NCBI GenBank assembly: GCA_934254815.1
Contig: CAKQME010000011.1
Span: 16,010 to 80,009, forward strand
Direction of reading: 5' to 3'
DNA: 64,000 nucleotides
Source of the DNA: an uncultured Clostridia bacterium
GTDB taxonomy: Bacteria > Bacillota > Clostridia > Christensenellales > Borkfalkiaceae
Position numbers and translations under genes: made by a program. Shown one piece after another: positions 8,241-19,800 of this stretch (its first letter is position 1; each line of letters opens with the position of its first letter). The notes below the pieces were generated by a model. That model made no database searches, was not told the origin of the DNA, and saw only the letters and a program-made list of their open reading frames with translations.

Positions 8241-9869
8241 ATGAAAAGACGAATAATCGCTTTGCTTGCGGTTATAATCACCGTTCTCGGCTGTTTCGTC
8301 TCTTGCGGAAAGAGAAACGCCGTCGAATTGACTTTCGTCGATTTGAAGAACAATACCACGGGTTTTACCGCTTCCGACGACGACGCGGCTATATCCGTAG
8401 GCTTTAAAAAGGGCAACGCCGCCGTATACAAGGTAAACGAATATATCGCAACGCTTACCGCCGAAGATAAAAGCGGACTTATGCGGCAGATGGTTGATCT
8501 TAATATCGATGAAAACGCGACTTTTACGCGTAAAGAAAGTTCCGTAGATTCTTCGGCAGGCACGCTTAAAGTCGGTATGGAATGTGATTACGCTCCCTAT
8601 AACTGGTCGCAGAACGACGACAGAAACGGCGCGTACCCGATAGCCAATCAGAGCGGTAAATACGCTAACGGTTACGATGTTCAGACGGCTTATAATATAG
8701 CCGAATATATGGGGCTTAAACTCGAAATATATTCTTATAAGTGGGAGGGGCTTATTCCCGCCGTGCAGTCGGGCGCGCTCGACGCGATTATAGCCGGTAT
8801 GAGTCCTACGGCGGAAAGAAAGGAAGAAATCGTTTTTTCCGACCCTTATTATAATTCCAATCTTGTTATAGTCACGCGTAAAGATTCCTCGATTTACGGA
8901 GCGGGCAGTTTGTCCGAAGTGGATAAAACGGGCGTAAAGATTGCGGGGCAACCGGGAACTTTTCATCTCGAAGCGCTCAGAAGTCAGACTTCTAAAGTCG
9001 AAGTCATAGACAGTCTCGATACGTTTTCCGATATGCTTATGGCGTTAAACGCGGGTACTATCGACGGTTACGTTGCCGAAGAGCCCACCGCGATGAACGT
9101 GTGCGGACAGAAAAACGAAGCCGACGAGGGATTTTTCACTTCGGTCGGTAAAATTCTCAAAAATTATTATAAAGATTTTCTTAAAGGTATCGGCTATACC
9201 TTGCTTATTTCACTTGTTTCGACCGTGTTCGGGCTTGTAATCGGGCTTGTAATCGGCGCGGTGAGAACTATTCCGCGTTCCAAGAAAAAAGGCGTGCGCG
9301 GTTTGCAGAAAGTTGTCGACTTCTTATTGTCTGCGTATATAGAGATATTCCGCGGAACGCCTATGATGGTGCAGGCGATGGTTATATACTGGGGCTACGC
9401 TTTCGCAACGGGCGGCAGAACGCTTAACCTAATGTTTTCGGCAATACTTATAGTTTCTATAAATACAGGCGCGTATATAGCCGAAATAGTAAGGGGCGGA
9501 ATAATCGGAATAGATAAAGGACAGTTTGACGGCGCAAGGGCTATCGGTATGGGGCATTTCAAAACAATGCGTTATATAGTTTTGCCGCAGGTTATGCGTT
9601 CGATATTGCCCGCGGTTTCCAACGAGTTCGTGATAAATATCAAAGATACGTCCGTATTGAACGTAATCGGCGTAACCGAATTGTATTTCTTTACTAACGT
9701 TATAGTAAAGCAGACGTATAAAAACTTCCCGATATACTTTATTTGTTGCGTGATATATTTTATATTGACGTTTATCGTAACGCGCATAATCAAACTTATA
9801 GAAAAGAGAATATCGGGCAAAGTCAATTACGAACTTGCGGGCAGCAAAGTTATAAACGAGGTGAAGTAA
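8241..9869 (+). CDS. Amino-acid (probably lysine) ABC transporter, substrate-binding domain fused to permease
   Basis: The 542-aa protein opens with a signal peptide and lipoprotein-like cysteine (Cys22 in CFVSCGK, or Cys18). Residues about 105-288 form an SBP_bac_3 amino-acid-binding domain (LKVGMECDYAPYNW, GYDVQTAYNIAEYMGL, WEGLIPAVQSGALDAIIAGM, TAERKEEIVFSDPYY, QPGTFHLEAL). Residues about 300-522 form a HisM/GlnP-type permease whose EAA loop is GARAIGMGHFKTMRYIVLPQ. SBP-permease fusions are known in Firmicutes. Oddly, the segment at residues 28-90 (AAISVGFKKGNAAVYKVNEYIATL) looks like the C-terminal piece normally ending such a binding domain, which here stops short before the permease. 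The lysine riboswitch argues for lysine or a lysine precursor as substrate. Confidence 0.9.
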   Translation: MKRRIIALLAVIITVLGCFVSCGKRNAVELTFVDLKNNTTGFTASDDDAAISVGFKKGNAAVYKVNEYIATLTAEDKSGLMRQMVDLNIDENATFTRKESSVDSSAGTLKVGMECDYAPYNWSQNDDRNGAYPIANQSGKYANGYDVQTAYNIAEYMGLKLEIYSYKWEGLIPAVQSGALDAIIAGMSPTAERKEEIVFSDPYYNSNLVIVTRKDSSIYGAGSLSEVDKTGVKIAGQPGTFHLEALRSQTSKVEVIDSLDTFSDMLMALNAGTIDGYVAEEPTAMNVCGQKNEADEGFFTSVGKILKNYYKDFLKGIGYTLLISLVSTVFGLVIGLVIGAVRTIPRSKKKGVRGLQKVVDFLLSAYIEIFRGTPMMVQAMVIYWGYAFATGGRTLNLMFSAILIVSINTGAYIAEIVRGGIIGIDKGQFDGARAIGMGHFKTMRYIVLPQVMRSILPAVSNEFVINIKDTSVLNVIGVTELYFFTNVIVKQTYKNFPIYFICCVIYFILTFIVTRIIKLIEKRISGKVNYELAGSKVINEVK

Positions 9870-9870
9870 T

Positions 9871-10614
9871 ATGAGCGAAATGATAAGAGTAGAACATCTT
9901 GTAAAGAACTTCGGAGATCACACCGTTTTAAAAGACGTACATTTCACGGTCGACGAGGGCGAAGTCGTTTCGATAATCGGCTCGTCGGGCAGCGGTAAGA
10001 GTACGCTGTTGAGAACGATAAATTTGTTCGAAGAGCCGACAGGCGGAAAAGTCTACTATAAAGGCGAAGATCTTACTTCGCCGTCCGTCGACGTAAACCT
10101 TATAAGGACTAAAATCGGAATGGTGTTTCAGTCTTTCAATCTGTTCGAAAATATGAACGTGCTGAAAAACTGTACGATAGGGCAGATAAAAGTGCTGAAG
10201 CGCAGCAGAGAAGAAGCCGAAGAAAAAGCTTTGAAGTATCTTGCCACGGTAGGAATGGGCGAATATATCAACGCTCGTCCGTCGCAATTGTCGGGCGGTC
10301 AAAAACAGAGAGTGGCTATCGCGCGCGCTCTCGCTATGGAACCCGAAGTTCTGCTCTTTGACGAGCCGACTTCCGCCCTTGATCCCGAAATGGTTGGCGA
10401 AGTTCTTCTTGTTATGAAAAAACTTGCCGAAACAGGGCTTACCATGATTGTCGTCACGCACGAAATGCAGTTTGCGAAAGACGTTTCTACAAGGGTTGTG
10501 TTTATGGACGGCGGAGTAATCGTGGAAGACGATAAGCCCGAAGTGATATTCGAACACCCGAAAAACAAACGTACGCAGGAATTTTTATATCGCGTATTAA
10601 ATAAAGACATTTAA
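9871..10614 (+). CDS. Amino-acid ABC transporter ATP-binding protein (GlnQ/HisP type)
   Basis: The 247-aa ATPase carries Walker A GSSGSGKST (about residues 37-45), a Q-loop in MVFQSFNLFENM, signature LSGGQKQRVAIARAL, Walker B VLLFDEPTSALD and an H-loop in VVTHEMQF. It is typical of polar amino-acid importers. It starts 1 nt after the fused binding/permease gene, with the SD-like GAGGTGAAG, and completes the importer. Both genes depend on the lysine riboswitch, so the complex is most likely a lysine importer. Confidence 0.93.
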   Translation: MSEMIRVEHLVKNFGDHTVLKDVHFTVDEGEVVSIIGSSGSGKSTLLRTINLFEEPTGGKVYYKGEDLTSPSVDVNLIRTKIGMVFQSFNLFENMNVLKNCTIGQIKVLKRSREEAEEKALKYLATVGMGEYINARPSQLSGGQKQRVAIARALAMEPEVLLFDEPTSALDPEMVGEVLLVMKKLAETGLTMIVVTHEMQFAKDVSTRVVFMDGGVIVEDDKPEVIFEHPKNKRTQEFLYRVLNKDI

Positions 10615-10663
10615 TATTATTCAAAAATTTGATAAAAACTTTTTTAAAACCGCTGTGAAATAG

Positions 10664-10692
10664 TTGACATCGGTTTTAAATTATAGTATAAT
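10664..10692 (+). promoter_or_regulatory. Consensus sigma-A promoter of giant LRR gene 1
   Basis: Perfect TTGACA (10664-10669) and TATAAT (10687-10692) boxes with 17 bp spacing. The following leader of about 165 nt holds the 22-bp repeats and a hairpin before the SD. Confidence 0.85.
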
Positions 10693-10748
10693 GTTACACA
10701 AATAATTTTACTTAATTTAATTTTAGGAAAAATTATTGAAGTTTGCGA

Positions 10749-10792
10749 GGTATAAGTACAGCTTATAGCAGGTATAAGTACAGCTTATATCA
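10749..10792 (+). repeat. Two tandem 22-bp leader hairpin units, giant gene 1
   Basis: Two adjacent 22-bp units (10749-10770, 10771-10792) share the core TATAAGTACAGCTTATA. TATAAG and CTTATA are perfect inverted repeats around a TACAG loop. They lie downstream of the promoter, so they are transcribed. The same units precede giants 2 and 3. They may act as RNA hairpins or as tandem protein operators two helical turns apart. Confidence 0.85.
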
Positions 10793-10807
10793 TAATGAAA
10801 AAAATTA

Positions 10808-10862
10808 ACCGTATGCATAGATATTATGAATATTATGCAAAAAACGGTCAAGGAGGTTCGAT
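10808..10862 (+). promoter_or_regulatory. Conserved leader hairpin and ribosome binding site, giant gene 1
   Basis: ACCGT (10808-10812) can pair with ACGGT (10844-10848) and TGCATA (10814-10819) with TATGCA (10834-10839). The stem ends 1 nt before the strong SD AAGGAGG (10850-10856). In giant 3 the first arm is ATCGT, which still pairs through G-U. An A-run between the 3' arms is 6 nt here, 5 in giant 2 and 4 in giant 3. The upstream ATG at 10826 is out of frame here but in frame in the other two genes. Confidence 0.6.
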
Positions 10863-13800
10863 ATGAACGGAAAAAGCAAAAAGTTGGCGGTCGTTCTGTT
10901 CGCGATATCGGTTATCGCGGCGACGCTTTTCGGCGCGTCTTGTAAAAACAGGCAAAATTCGACCGAAACAGGCGCGGCGAAAGACGCGGTGTATTACTGC
11001 GTAGCCGACAGCGGCGAGTATGTCGTATCGCTCACCAAAGACAAGACGTATATATTGTCTGTCGCGGGCGATTATAAATACGGCGGATATACGCTTGCCG
11101 AAAACGGCGAACTGAAACTTATCGTAGACGGAAACGAAGTCGCGGCTACGATAACAAACGACGAATTAGCCATAACCTATGGCGGAAAGTCCTATACGTT
11201 GCTTGAAAAGATTGACAGAAAAGTAACGTTTGAGGACAACGGAGTAACGACGGTGGCAACGGTACTTAACGGTAAGACGGTTGCAAAACCCGCCGACCCC
11301 GAAGATAAAGACGGAGAGAAGTTCGTCGGCTGGTATACTTCTGCGGAATATAAAGAAGTATACAATTTTGCTATGCCCGTAAGAACCGATACAACCGTTT
11401 ACGCTCAGCACGTTAAATTGACTGCGGGCGCGAAAGAATTTACGGTAACGCTTAAAAACGGAAGCGATGAGAAGATAACTACCACTAACGGTGTGCTTTA
11501 CAATCTTAAACCGCTTGCCGCCAAAGACGGAAAAGAGTTTGACGGCTGGTATGTCAGCGATTTCAACGACGAAGCGAAACTCACCTATAAATATAACGGC
11601 GAAGTATTAAAGCAAAACGTCAATCTTTATCCCGTATGGAAAGACGAAATAAGCGGAGTATCCGTAACCGAAAATAGAATTTCGTGGGAAGCGGACGGAA
11701 TGAGTTTTGACGTTAAGATAACCGACGCCGATAATGTTTCCGATCCTCAAAGAGTTACAAAATCGTATCTCGACTACGAATTTAAGAAAAAGGGCGAATA
11801 TAAAATAGAGATAAGCAAAACGGGCAGCGACAAAGTCGTTACGGCGTATTATAACAGCAGAGCGCTTGCGAGAGTGTCTGATATAACCGTACTCGAAGGC
11901 GGAATGTTAAGTTATAATACCGTAGAAAACGCCGAGAGATACATAGTTACCGTTGAATGCGGTAATAGCGATCATCGTCATTCGGGTATTGATAATAAAT
12001 TGTATACTTATTTCGATATCTCCGGTTGCGAGATGAAAGCGGGCGGTATTAAAGTAATAGTCGTTGCCGAAGCGAAAGATTACGTTACGTCGCAGTCGGA
12101 AGCGTTTTATTATGAAAAGAAGCTTGAAAAGGTAGCTGCTGTCGCAGTAAAAGACGGTAAGCTCGTATGGAGTCAAGTCGGCAACGCCCTCGGCTACGTC
12201 GTCACCGTAAACGGCGAGAAATTCGAAGTCGGTAATGTTACCGAATACTCGTTGAAAAATTATGCCGCGGGCGAATACGAACTCGGAGTATACCCCGTGA
12301 CCAAGGGCTACAACAGCCCCGAGGCGGCAACGATACCCTATAATAAAGATAAATTAGCGACCCCCGCGGGGGTTGCCGTGAACGGCAATGTAATTAAATG
12401 GAATGAGGTGGATGGAGCAAAGGGTTATGAGTTAAATGTAAACGATCGTATATTTTTAAGTGATAACTCGACGTTTAATTTAAAAGACGAGTATTTTACG
12501 AACGGAGCTATTCAATTAAAAATCAAGGCGATAGGTATAACTACCGATGAGAATTCTGATTATACTGACACTATAAACGTATCATATAATTCACTTACGG
12601 GTTTAAATTATGCAAACGGCGTCTTTAGCTGGAATCCGGTTTTTGTTGCGGGAAGATATGAAGTTTCCGTTAACGGAACCGATGTCGTAGAGACGGATGC
12701 AGAAAAAACAAATGTTGATATTAAGTTTAAAAAATCCGGAAGCAATGAAATAATGTTAAAGTATTTCTTTGATGACGGGTCTGCAGGTCAGGTAAAATCA
12801 ATTTATGTTAATACTTATACCGTAAGGTTTGTGGGTAACAACGGTCAGACGGAAGAAATATATATTGCAAAAGGCGATGAGATTAAATATTCAGATCTTT
12901 CTGTTGCGGGTTATGAACTTAACGGTTGGTATAACGTTCCGTCGGGCGGAGAAAATAATGGGTTACGCATAACGGCTAAGACTCTTGAAAAATCTTCGGA
13001 TTTGATAATGTATGCTTATTATGTTTCACGAGCTTATGAGGTTACTCTTGATGAATTAGATGAAACTGTAAGCGTTCGTTTTAATGAGGCATATACTTTG
13101 CCGGTTCCTTTGTCTGATGATGTTAATTTTACGTTCGGCGGTTGGTATAGCGGTATAAACGGAACCGATTTGGCTTATACCGATGCCGATGGCGTCGGCT
13201 TAGGAAAATGGTCAACGGCATACCCCATAACATTATATCCCTCCTGGATAAAGGTGTTTGAATATACATTGGACAATTCGGGCAAGGGGTATCGTGTTGT
13301 TGAGGGACCCGGCTTACCGTATGTTACGTCTGCCGTAGTTCAGAGTTCGGTTAATGGAAAGCCCGTTTTAAGTATCGATTCGCTGGCGAATGCTACGAGA
13401 CTTAAAACGATAACTATTCCCGATACTGCAAATATAACGTTGGGAGCAAATTTGGGTGTGTCTTCGAGTGTATTTGCACCGTGTTCATCTTTGGAATCTA
13501 TTGTGGTACAATCCACGGGAACGGTAGAAGCACCTAAATATTGTTCTGACGGTGGAGTGTTATATTCCGTTACATATAAAAACGGTGATGACGGAGAAAG
13601 CATCGTTGCCGCTAAAACACTTATAATTGTGCCATTGGCGAAGCGCGGAATACTTGAACTTGCTTATGATACGACGGCTATAGCTAATTATGCGTTGTCC
13701 GGATCGTTTCTGGAGAAAGTAATTATTCCTGCAACGGTCACGTCGGTGGGGGACGGAGCGTTTGCTAATTGTATGCGCCTTACGGAAATAAAATTCCTTG

Positions 13801-16800
13801 CCGAAGAAGATGGAGAAAAAGTAGAAGAACTTAAATTTGGAAAACTTGTATTTGACGGTTGTGAGTCGTTAAAAATTCTGACTTTACCCGGAAGGCTTGC
13901 TAAGTCTGAGTATGTAACTGCCGATACAGTTTCAAAACAGGAATGGTCAATGGACTTCGATATGACCATGCTTGCAGATTCAAAGGGGCTTGAAGAGATT
14001 AATTTCGTTGGTAAAACGATAAATTATTCTTCTTTAGACGGAATGATTGCGTCTGTAGACGGTAGTACTGTTATATATTGTCCCAAGGGTAGGACGAGAG
14101 CTGTCAATTTGCCGGAGACTGTAACTACCGTAGCTAATGGGGCGTTTAAATCATGTACGCTAATCCCGTCAGTCACGATACCGGGGTCTGTTACATATAT
14201 CGGTATCGACGCATTCAGATCATGCTCCGAAATTGCTGAATTAAAGTTTATGGGTGACGCAAATGATGAAGGTTTGACAATTGATACGGGAGCCATTTAT
14301 CTTTTAAGCAAACTTACGGCAATCGAACTTCCTGAAAATCTTATATGCTTAATGCCTTCTTCGATATATGGTTCAAGCCTTAAAACCATTACCGTGAACA
14401 GCGTAGGAAAATTGAATGCCGACGGCAACTATGAACTTGACTTCCGCGAAAATGCTTGCGGATCTATAACCACAGGTGCTCCTTATTTCTATACCGAAAT
14501 ATTAAATATAGGCGCAAAAGTTCCGTCGATAGGTATTGCCGGTGTATTTGGGTATAGCCTGAAAACCGTAAATGTCGATTCGGCAAATAACAACTATACT
14601 ACGTTAGGTGATACATCGGGCGGTTTGTACAATTCCGATGGTTCGAGGTTGCTTTATTATCCGCTGAATGGCGCGGTTGTATTTAATGTGCCTGACGGGG
14701 TTAAAGAGCTTTCTGCCAACGTTTTCCGCACTAATACAATACTTACGGAAGTATATATTCCTGCGTCTATAGAAAAGATTGGAGACAACGCTTTTTATAA
14801 CTGTACAAAGATTAAAAAAATCACTATTGCCGAAGGTGAATCGAGCCTTGAGATAGGCGATTATGCATTTTACTATTGTTCGCTGTTGAAAGAAATTGTA
14901 TTGCCTGCACGTCTTAAATCGCTCGGTCGTTATGCATTTTATTATAATAGCACTCTTAAAAATGTTACGTTTAACGGAACCGCTGTGCGCGAACTCGGTA
15001 ACTATACGTTTTCGTATTGTAAAGAGCTAAAGAATATTGATCTGCCGGAAAGCTTAGAAACTCTCGGTGATTATGTTTTTTCGGGTTGCTATAAATTGAC
15101 GACTGTTAATCTTCCTTCAACATTAACCGAAATGGGTAAAGATGTGTTTAATTATTGTTATAATCTTAGCGATATAGTTATTGCGAAAAATAACGAAACA
15201 TATGCAACAAAAGACGGTATATTATATAAGAAAACCGATGACGTTATAACAGAACTCATTTACTGTCCGCTTAGTTGCGGTGGTGTAGACGGGGTTGTAA
15301 ACGTTCCGGATACCGTCGAAAAAGTTGTTGACAGCGCATTTTATAATAATAAGCTTATTGAACAAGTAATTTTCAGTGATCTTGAAGAAGGTAAGGAAAT
15401 TGTTCTGGGGCAAAAACTTTTCTATGGTACGAAAAATCTAAAAACGATACGTTTGCCTGAAGGATTAAAGACAATTAATCGTAATGTATTTTGGCAGTCC
15501 GGAGCGGAAGAAGTTACGATACCCGGTTCTGTTACTCGTATCGAGGCTGAAGGCTTCTATAATGCTATCAATCTCAAAAAACTGATTTTTGCTCCTGGTA
15601 CCGAAGATTTGGTGATAGCGGACGGCGTTACGACATCGGGTATGTATAGCTCTGGATTTGGCGCGTTTTACGGTTGCAGAAATCTTGAAGAGCTGATTTT
15701 GCCCGAACGTACAACCGAAATAGGCGCATATGCGTTTTATATGAGTTCGACTTACGGTTCGAAGTTGAAGAAAGTGTATATCCCGTCAAAGGTCGCTAAA
15801 ATCGGTAAATACGCATTCTATTACTGCAATAATCTAAGCGAGTTAACATTCGGGGAAAATTCCAAACTGACCGAAATTCCGGAATATGCGTTTTATATGA
15901 ACGTAAAACTTAAAAATGTCGTATTGCCGGATACAATAGTTTCTACCGGTTATTACTCGTTCGCTCAATCTGGACTTACAAATATCGGGTTGCCTGCTTC
16001 CGTAAAAACTATAGGAGGTAATATTACAGATAACAAAGGTAAAGTAACGGGCGTCGGCGGTTATTCTTTCTATAAATGCAATGATTTGAAAAAAGTGACA
16101 ATAAATTCAATCGAAGCTGTTGAGATAAATGATTATTCGTTTGCCAATTGCGGTAAGCTGAGTGATGTCAAAGTGGCGGGATTGATAAAGACAGTAGGGG
16201 ATTATGCATTTTATGAAACTGAAGTGACATCGTTCAGATTCCCGTCTACGATTGAGTCAATAGGTAAATATGCGTTTATGTTTACGAACCTTACCGAAAT
16301 AGGTTTTGATGTTGACGAAACAACAGGGTTAAGCTCACTTGCTCAAATAGGAGATAATGCATTTACGGGTTCAAACTTTACGACTTTTGAATTGCCTAAA
16401 ACGACAGAATCGGTTGAGCTTGGTAAGGCATTATTTAAAGGTAATAAACGCTTGAGAAAAATCACTTTGCCGTCGTCGCAAACCTCTATTGGTGAAGCGT
16501 TTAGCGGCTGTGTGTCGATAGAAGAAATAGTCGTGGACGAAAGCAATCAGAATATGTCGGTTGCAGACGGAATTTTATATAATGCCGATCATACGTCTGT
16601 ATATTATGTATTCAAGGAATTTAACGGTGAGTTAATTATACCAACCGATATGGAAGTTATTGCCGAAGGCGCATATATGGGGCAGGTAAACATAACCAAA
16701 GTTGTAATTCCCGAAAAAGTAAGAGCAATCGGTAAAAATGCATTTAAAAACTGTACGTCTCTCAGAGAAGTCGTATTTTCTGGCGGAACGCCGAGTTTAA

Positions 16801-19800
16801 GAGAAATTTCAGAAGGTTCGTTCGAAGGGTGCAGCTCGCTTATCGGTATAGATTTACCGCTATATATTACAACAATAGGAGATAATGCATTTAAGAATTG
16901 CACGGCATTATCGGATATTGAGTTGCATGATAACGTAAATGTTATCGGTGAAAGTGCTTTTGAGAATACGGGTTTGAAATCGATAGAGATTCCTAAATCT
17001 TTAAAATTCATAAATGCTTATGCTTTTGCGGGAACGAAACTCAATACCGTAACTATACCCGCAACAGTCGAAAAACTTGGAACGGACAGAGCAAATGATG
17101 TCGTATATAACAATAAACTGCTCAGAACCGAAAAATGGTCGGACGGTTACGTTTTCAGTAATTGTGAAAGTCTTACGGAGGTGATTTTTGCCGAAGGTTC
17201 TCCGATTACGGAGTGGGGCGACGGAATCTTTAAAGATTGTACCGCACTTACGAAAGTGACGATTAAGGGTACTGATTTAAAACAAATCAGCGAATATTCG
17301 TTCAGCGGTTGTTCTTCCTTGGTTAAAATAGAAATACCCGAAGGCGTTACGAATATAAAGGCATACGCTTTCTATGGTTGTTCTAAATTATCGTCTGTCA
17401 AATTGCCGTCTACTCTTAAAACTATGTGTTCGGATATGAAGTATCCGTACAAAACCAGCAATACTCAGACAATTGCAAATAACTTAGGTCATCAATTTGA
17501 GAATTGTACTTCGCTTAAAAACATAGAAATACCCGAAGGCGTAACATATATCGGAACTTTTGCTTTTGCTAATTCAGGTCTTGTAAGGATCGAATTGCCT
17601 TCAACGCTGAAATACCTTACCGCAAGAAATCAATCGCTGTCTAAATCAAGCGCTTCATTTCAAAACGGTATGGCATTAACAAGCTTGACTTCGTTTGCAA
17701 CATATGAAAAATATATGGCGGCGCAATTCGCAAATTGCGCAGATCTCGAAGAAGTTATTTTGCCTGCAAAGCTTGATTCGTTGGGTGTCAGAACTTTTTG
17801 GAATACTCCTAAATTAAAAAAGATTACTTATAGCGGAGCTTCTGAAGACGGAAATGTGCTGCCTGTTGATTTGAAGTATGTCGGAGGTTTTCAGTTCGCT
17901 CAATCGGGGCTGGAAGAAATAAAAATACCGACAACATTAAAGCTGTATAACTATGTATTTTCCGAATCCGGTTTAAATCGCATAGATTTAAGCGATTGCA
18001 TGATAAAAGAGGTTCCGCAATATACGTTTAAAGACGCTAAAGCTTTAACGGAGGTTGTGCTTCCTGATTCTGTAGAAAAAATCTGTATGTATGCATTCCA
18101 GAGTTGTACGTCGCTTGCTTCGCTTGAGCTTCCGCAGAAGCTTACTTATATCGATAACTATGCGTTCCGCTACAGTGGGTTGGTTACTATCGATCTTTCC
18201 GGTGTTACGACGTATGGTAAATCCGGTTATCAGTTTGCCGAATGTGCGTCACTAAGAGCGGTTACGCTTAGTTCGGATTTGGATGTATTACCGAACTATA
18301 TGTTTAATAAATGTAAGTCGTTGAAAGGGATAAATATACCGTCTTCCGTATCCTCGATCGGCAGTAGCTGTTTCCTTAATTCGGGGTTAAAAACAGTTCA
18401 CCTTTCGGCTAATGTTGTAAACATTGAAGATAATGCGTTTGCTACGACTACTTTAAACGAGATTACGGTCGATCCCGAAAATTCTCGGTATATGCTTATC
18501 AAGGGTATTCTTGCCGATAAGAGCGGAAGACTTATACTGTGTCCCGCAGGAAAAGAGTTTGAAAATGATGAACTGGTTATTCCTGAAGAAGTTACCGATA
18601 TAGCTAAATATACTTTTAACGGTAATCAGCATATTAAGCGAATGGTTTTACCTGCCTCGTTAAAAGAAATACCTCAGTATTCTATAGCATATGCTTACGC
18701 GCTTGAAGAGGTAGTTATACCTGACGGCGTTACCGTTATTCACGGTTATGCGTTCAGGGGTTGCAGAAAACTTGAAAGCGTAAAAATACCGAGTTCCGTT
18801 AATTCAATCGGGACGCTTTCCGGTACCACCGAGTACGGCTATACGTTTGCGGGTTGTTTGGCGTTGAAGACCGTGGATTTGTCTGAAGCTTCGGAAAATC
18901 TCACGTTTTACGGATCTTATACTTTTAGCGAGACTGCTATCGAGTCGATTGATTTAGCTCGTTTTGAAATGTCTGAAATGCCTAACTCAATGTTCTCTTT
19001 GTGCGTAAATCTCAAAGAAATTAAATTTCCGCAAGGTTTGATATATATGGGAGACGAAACTTTTTCAGGATGTACAAGTATTGAAACTGTAGAAATACCG
19101 GCAAGCGTTAAATATCTTGCAGGGTCAAGTACGTCTGATGAATACTCCACATATACAGGACAAATTTTCTTCGGATGTACCAATCTGACCGACGTCAGAT
19201 TCCTTGGAAATGAAGTTGTAGCTATCGGTTTTGGTAGTTTTGGTAATTGTACTTCGCTTGAAAACTTAGAATTGCCATCGAGTGTTAAATTTATAGAGGG
19301 TTATACTTATACCGTCAATAGTAAGTCTCAGCCTTGCGGTGCGTTTATGAATACTCCGATTCGTGAAATAACTATTCCCGAAAGCGTTAATGTATTAGAT
19401 GATTATGCATTTTTAGGCTGTAAGAACCTGATTACTATAAACGGCGGGGAAAATATAACTACGATAGGTAAACAGGTATTTGAAGGGTGTATGTCGCTTA
19501 AATCTTATACGGTGAATGAATCTGTGATTGCTGTAGGAGATAGAGCTTTTGCAGACAGCGGTCTTGAAAGCGTGGATATAAAATCCGAAATTGTAACGAT
19601 GGGAGATTCCTTGTTTGAAGATTGTAAATCGCTTATGGCTGTATCTATGACAAAGGAAATTAAAACGTTAAGTAAAGCGATGTTTAAAAATTGTATTTTG
19701 CTTAAACAAATTACTCTTCCTTCCGATATAAGGTATATACCCGCTGAATGTTTTGAAGGCTCCGGTATTGAAAGAGTTATCATACCCGACTCTGTAAACG

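Noticed and set aside
10749..10792. 22-bp leader repeats as a CRISPR array
   Set aside because: The units are directly abutting with no spacers, and no cas gene is present.
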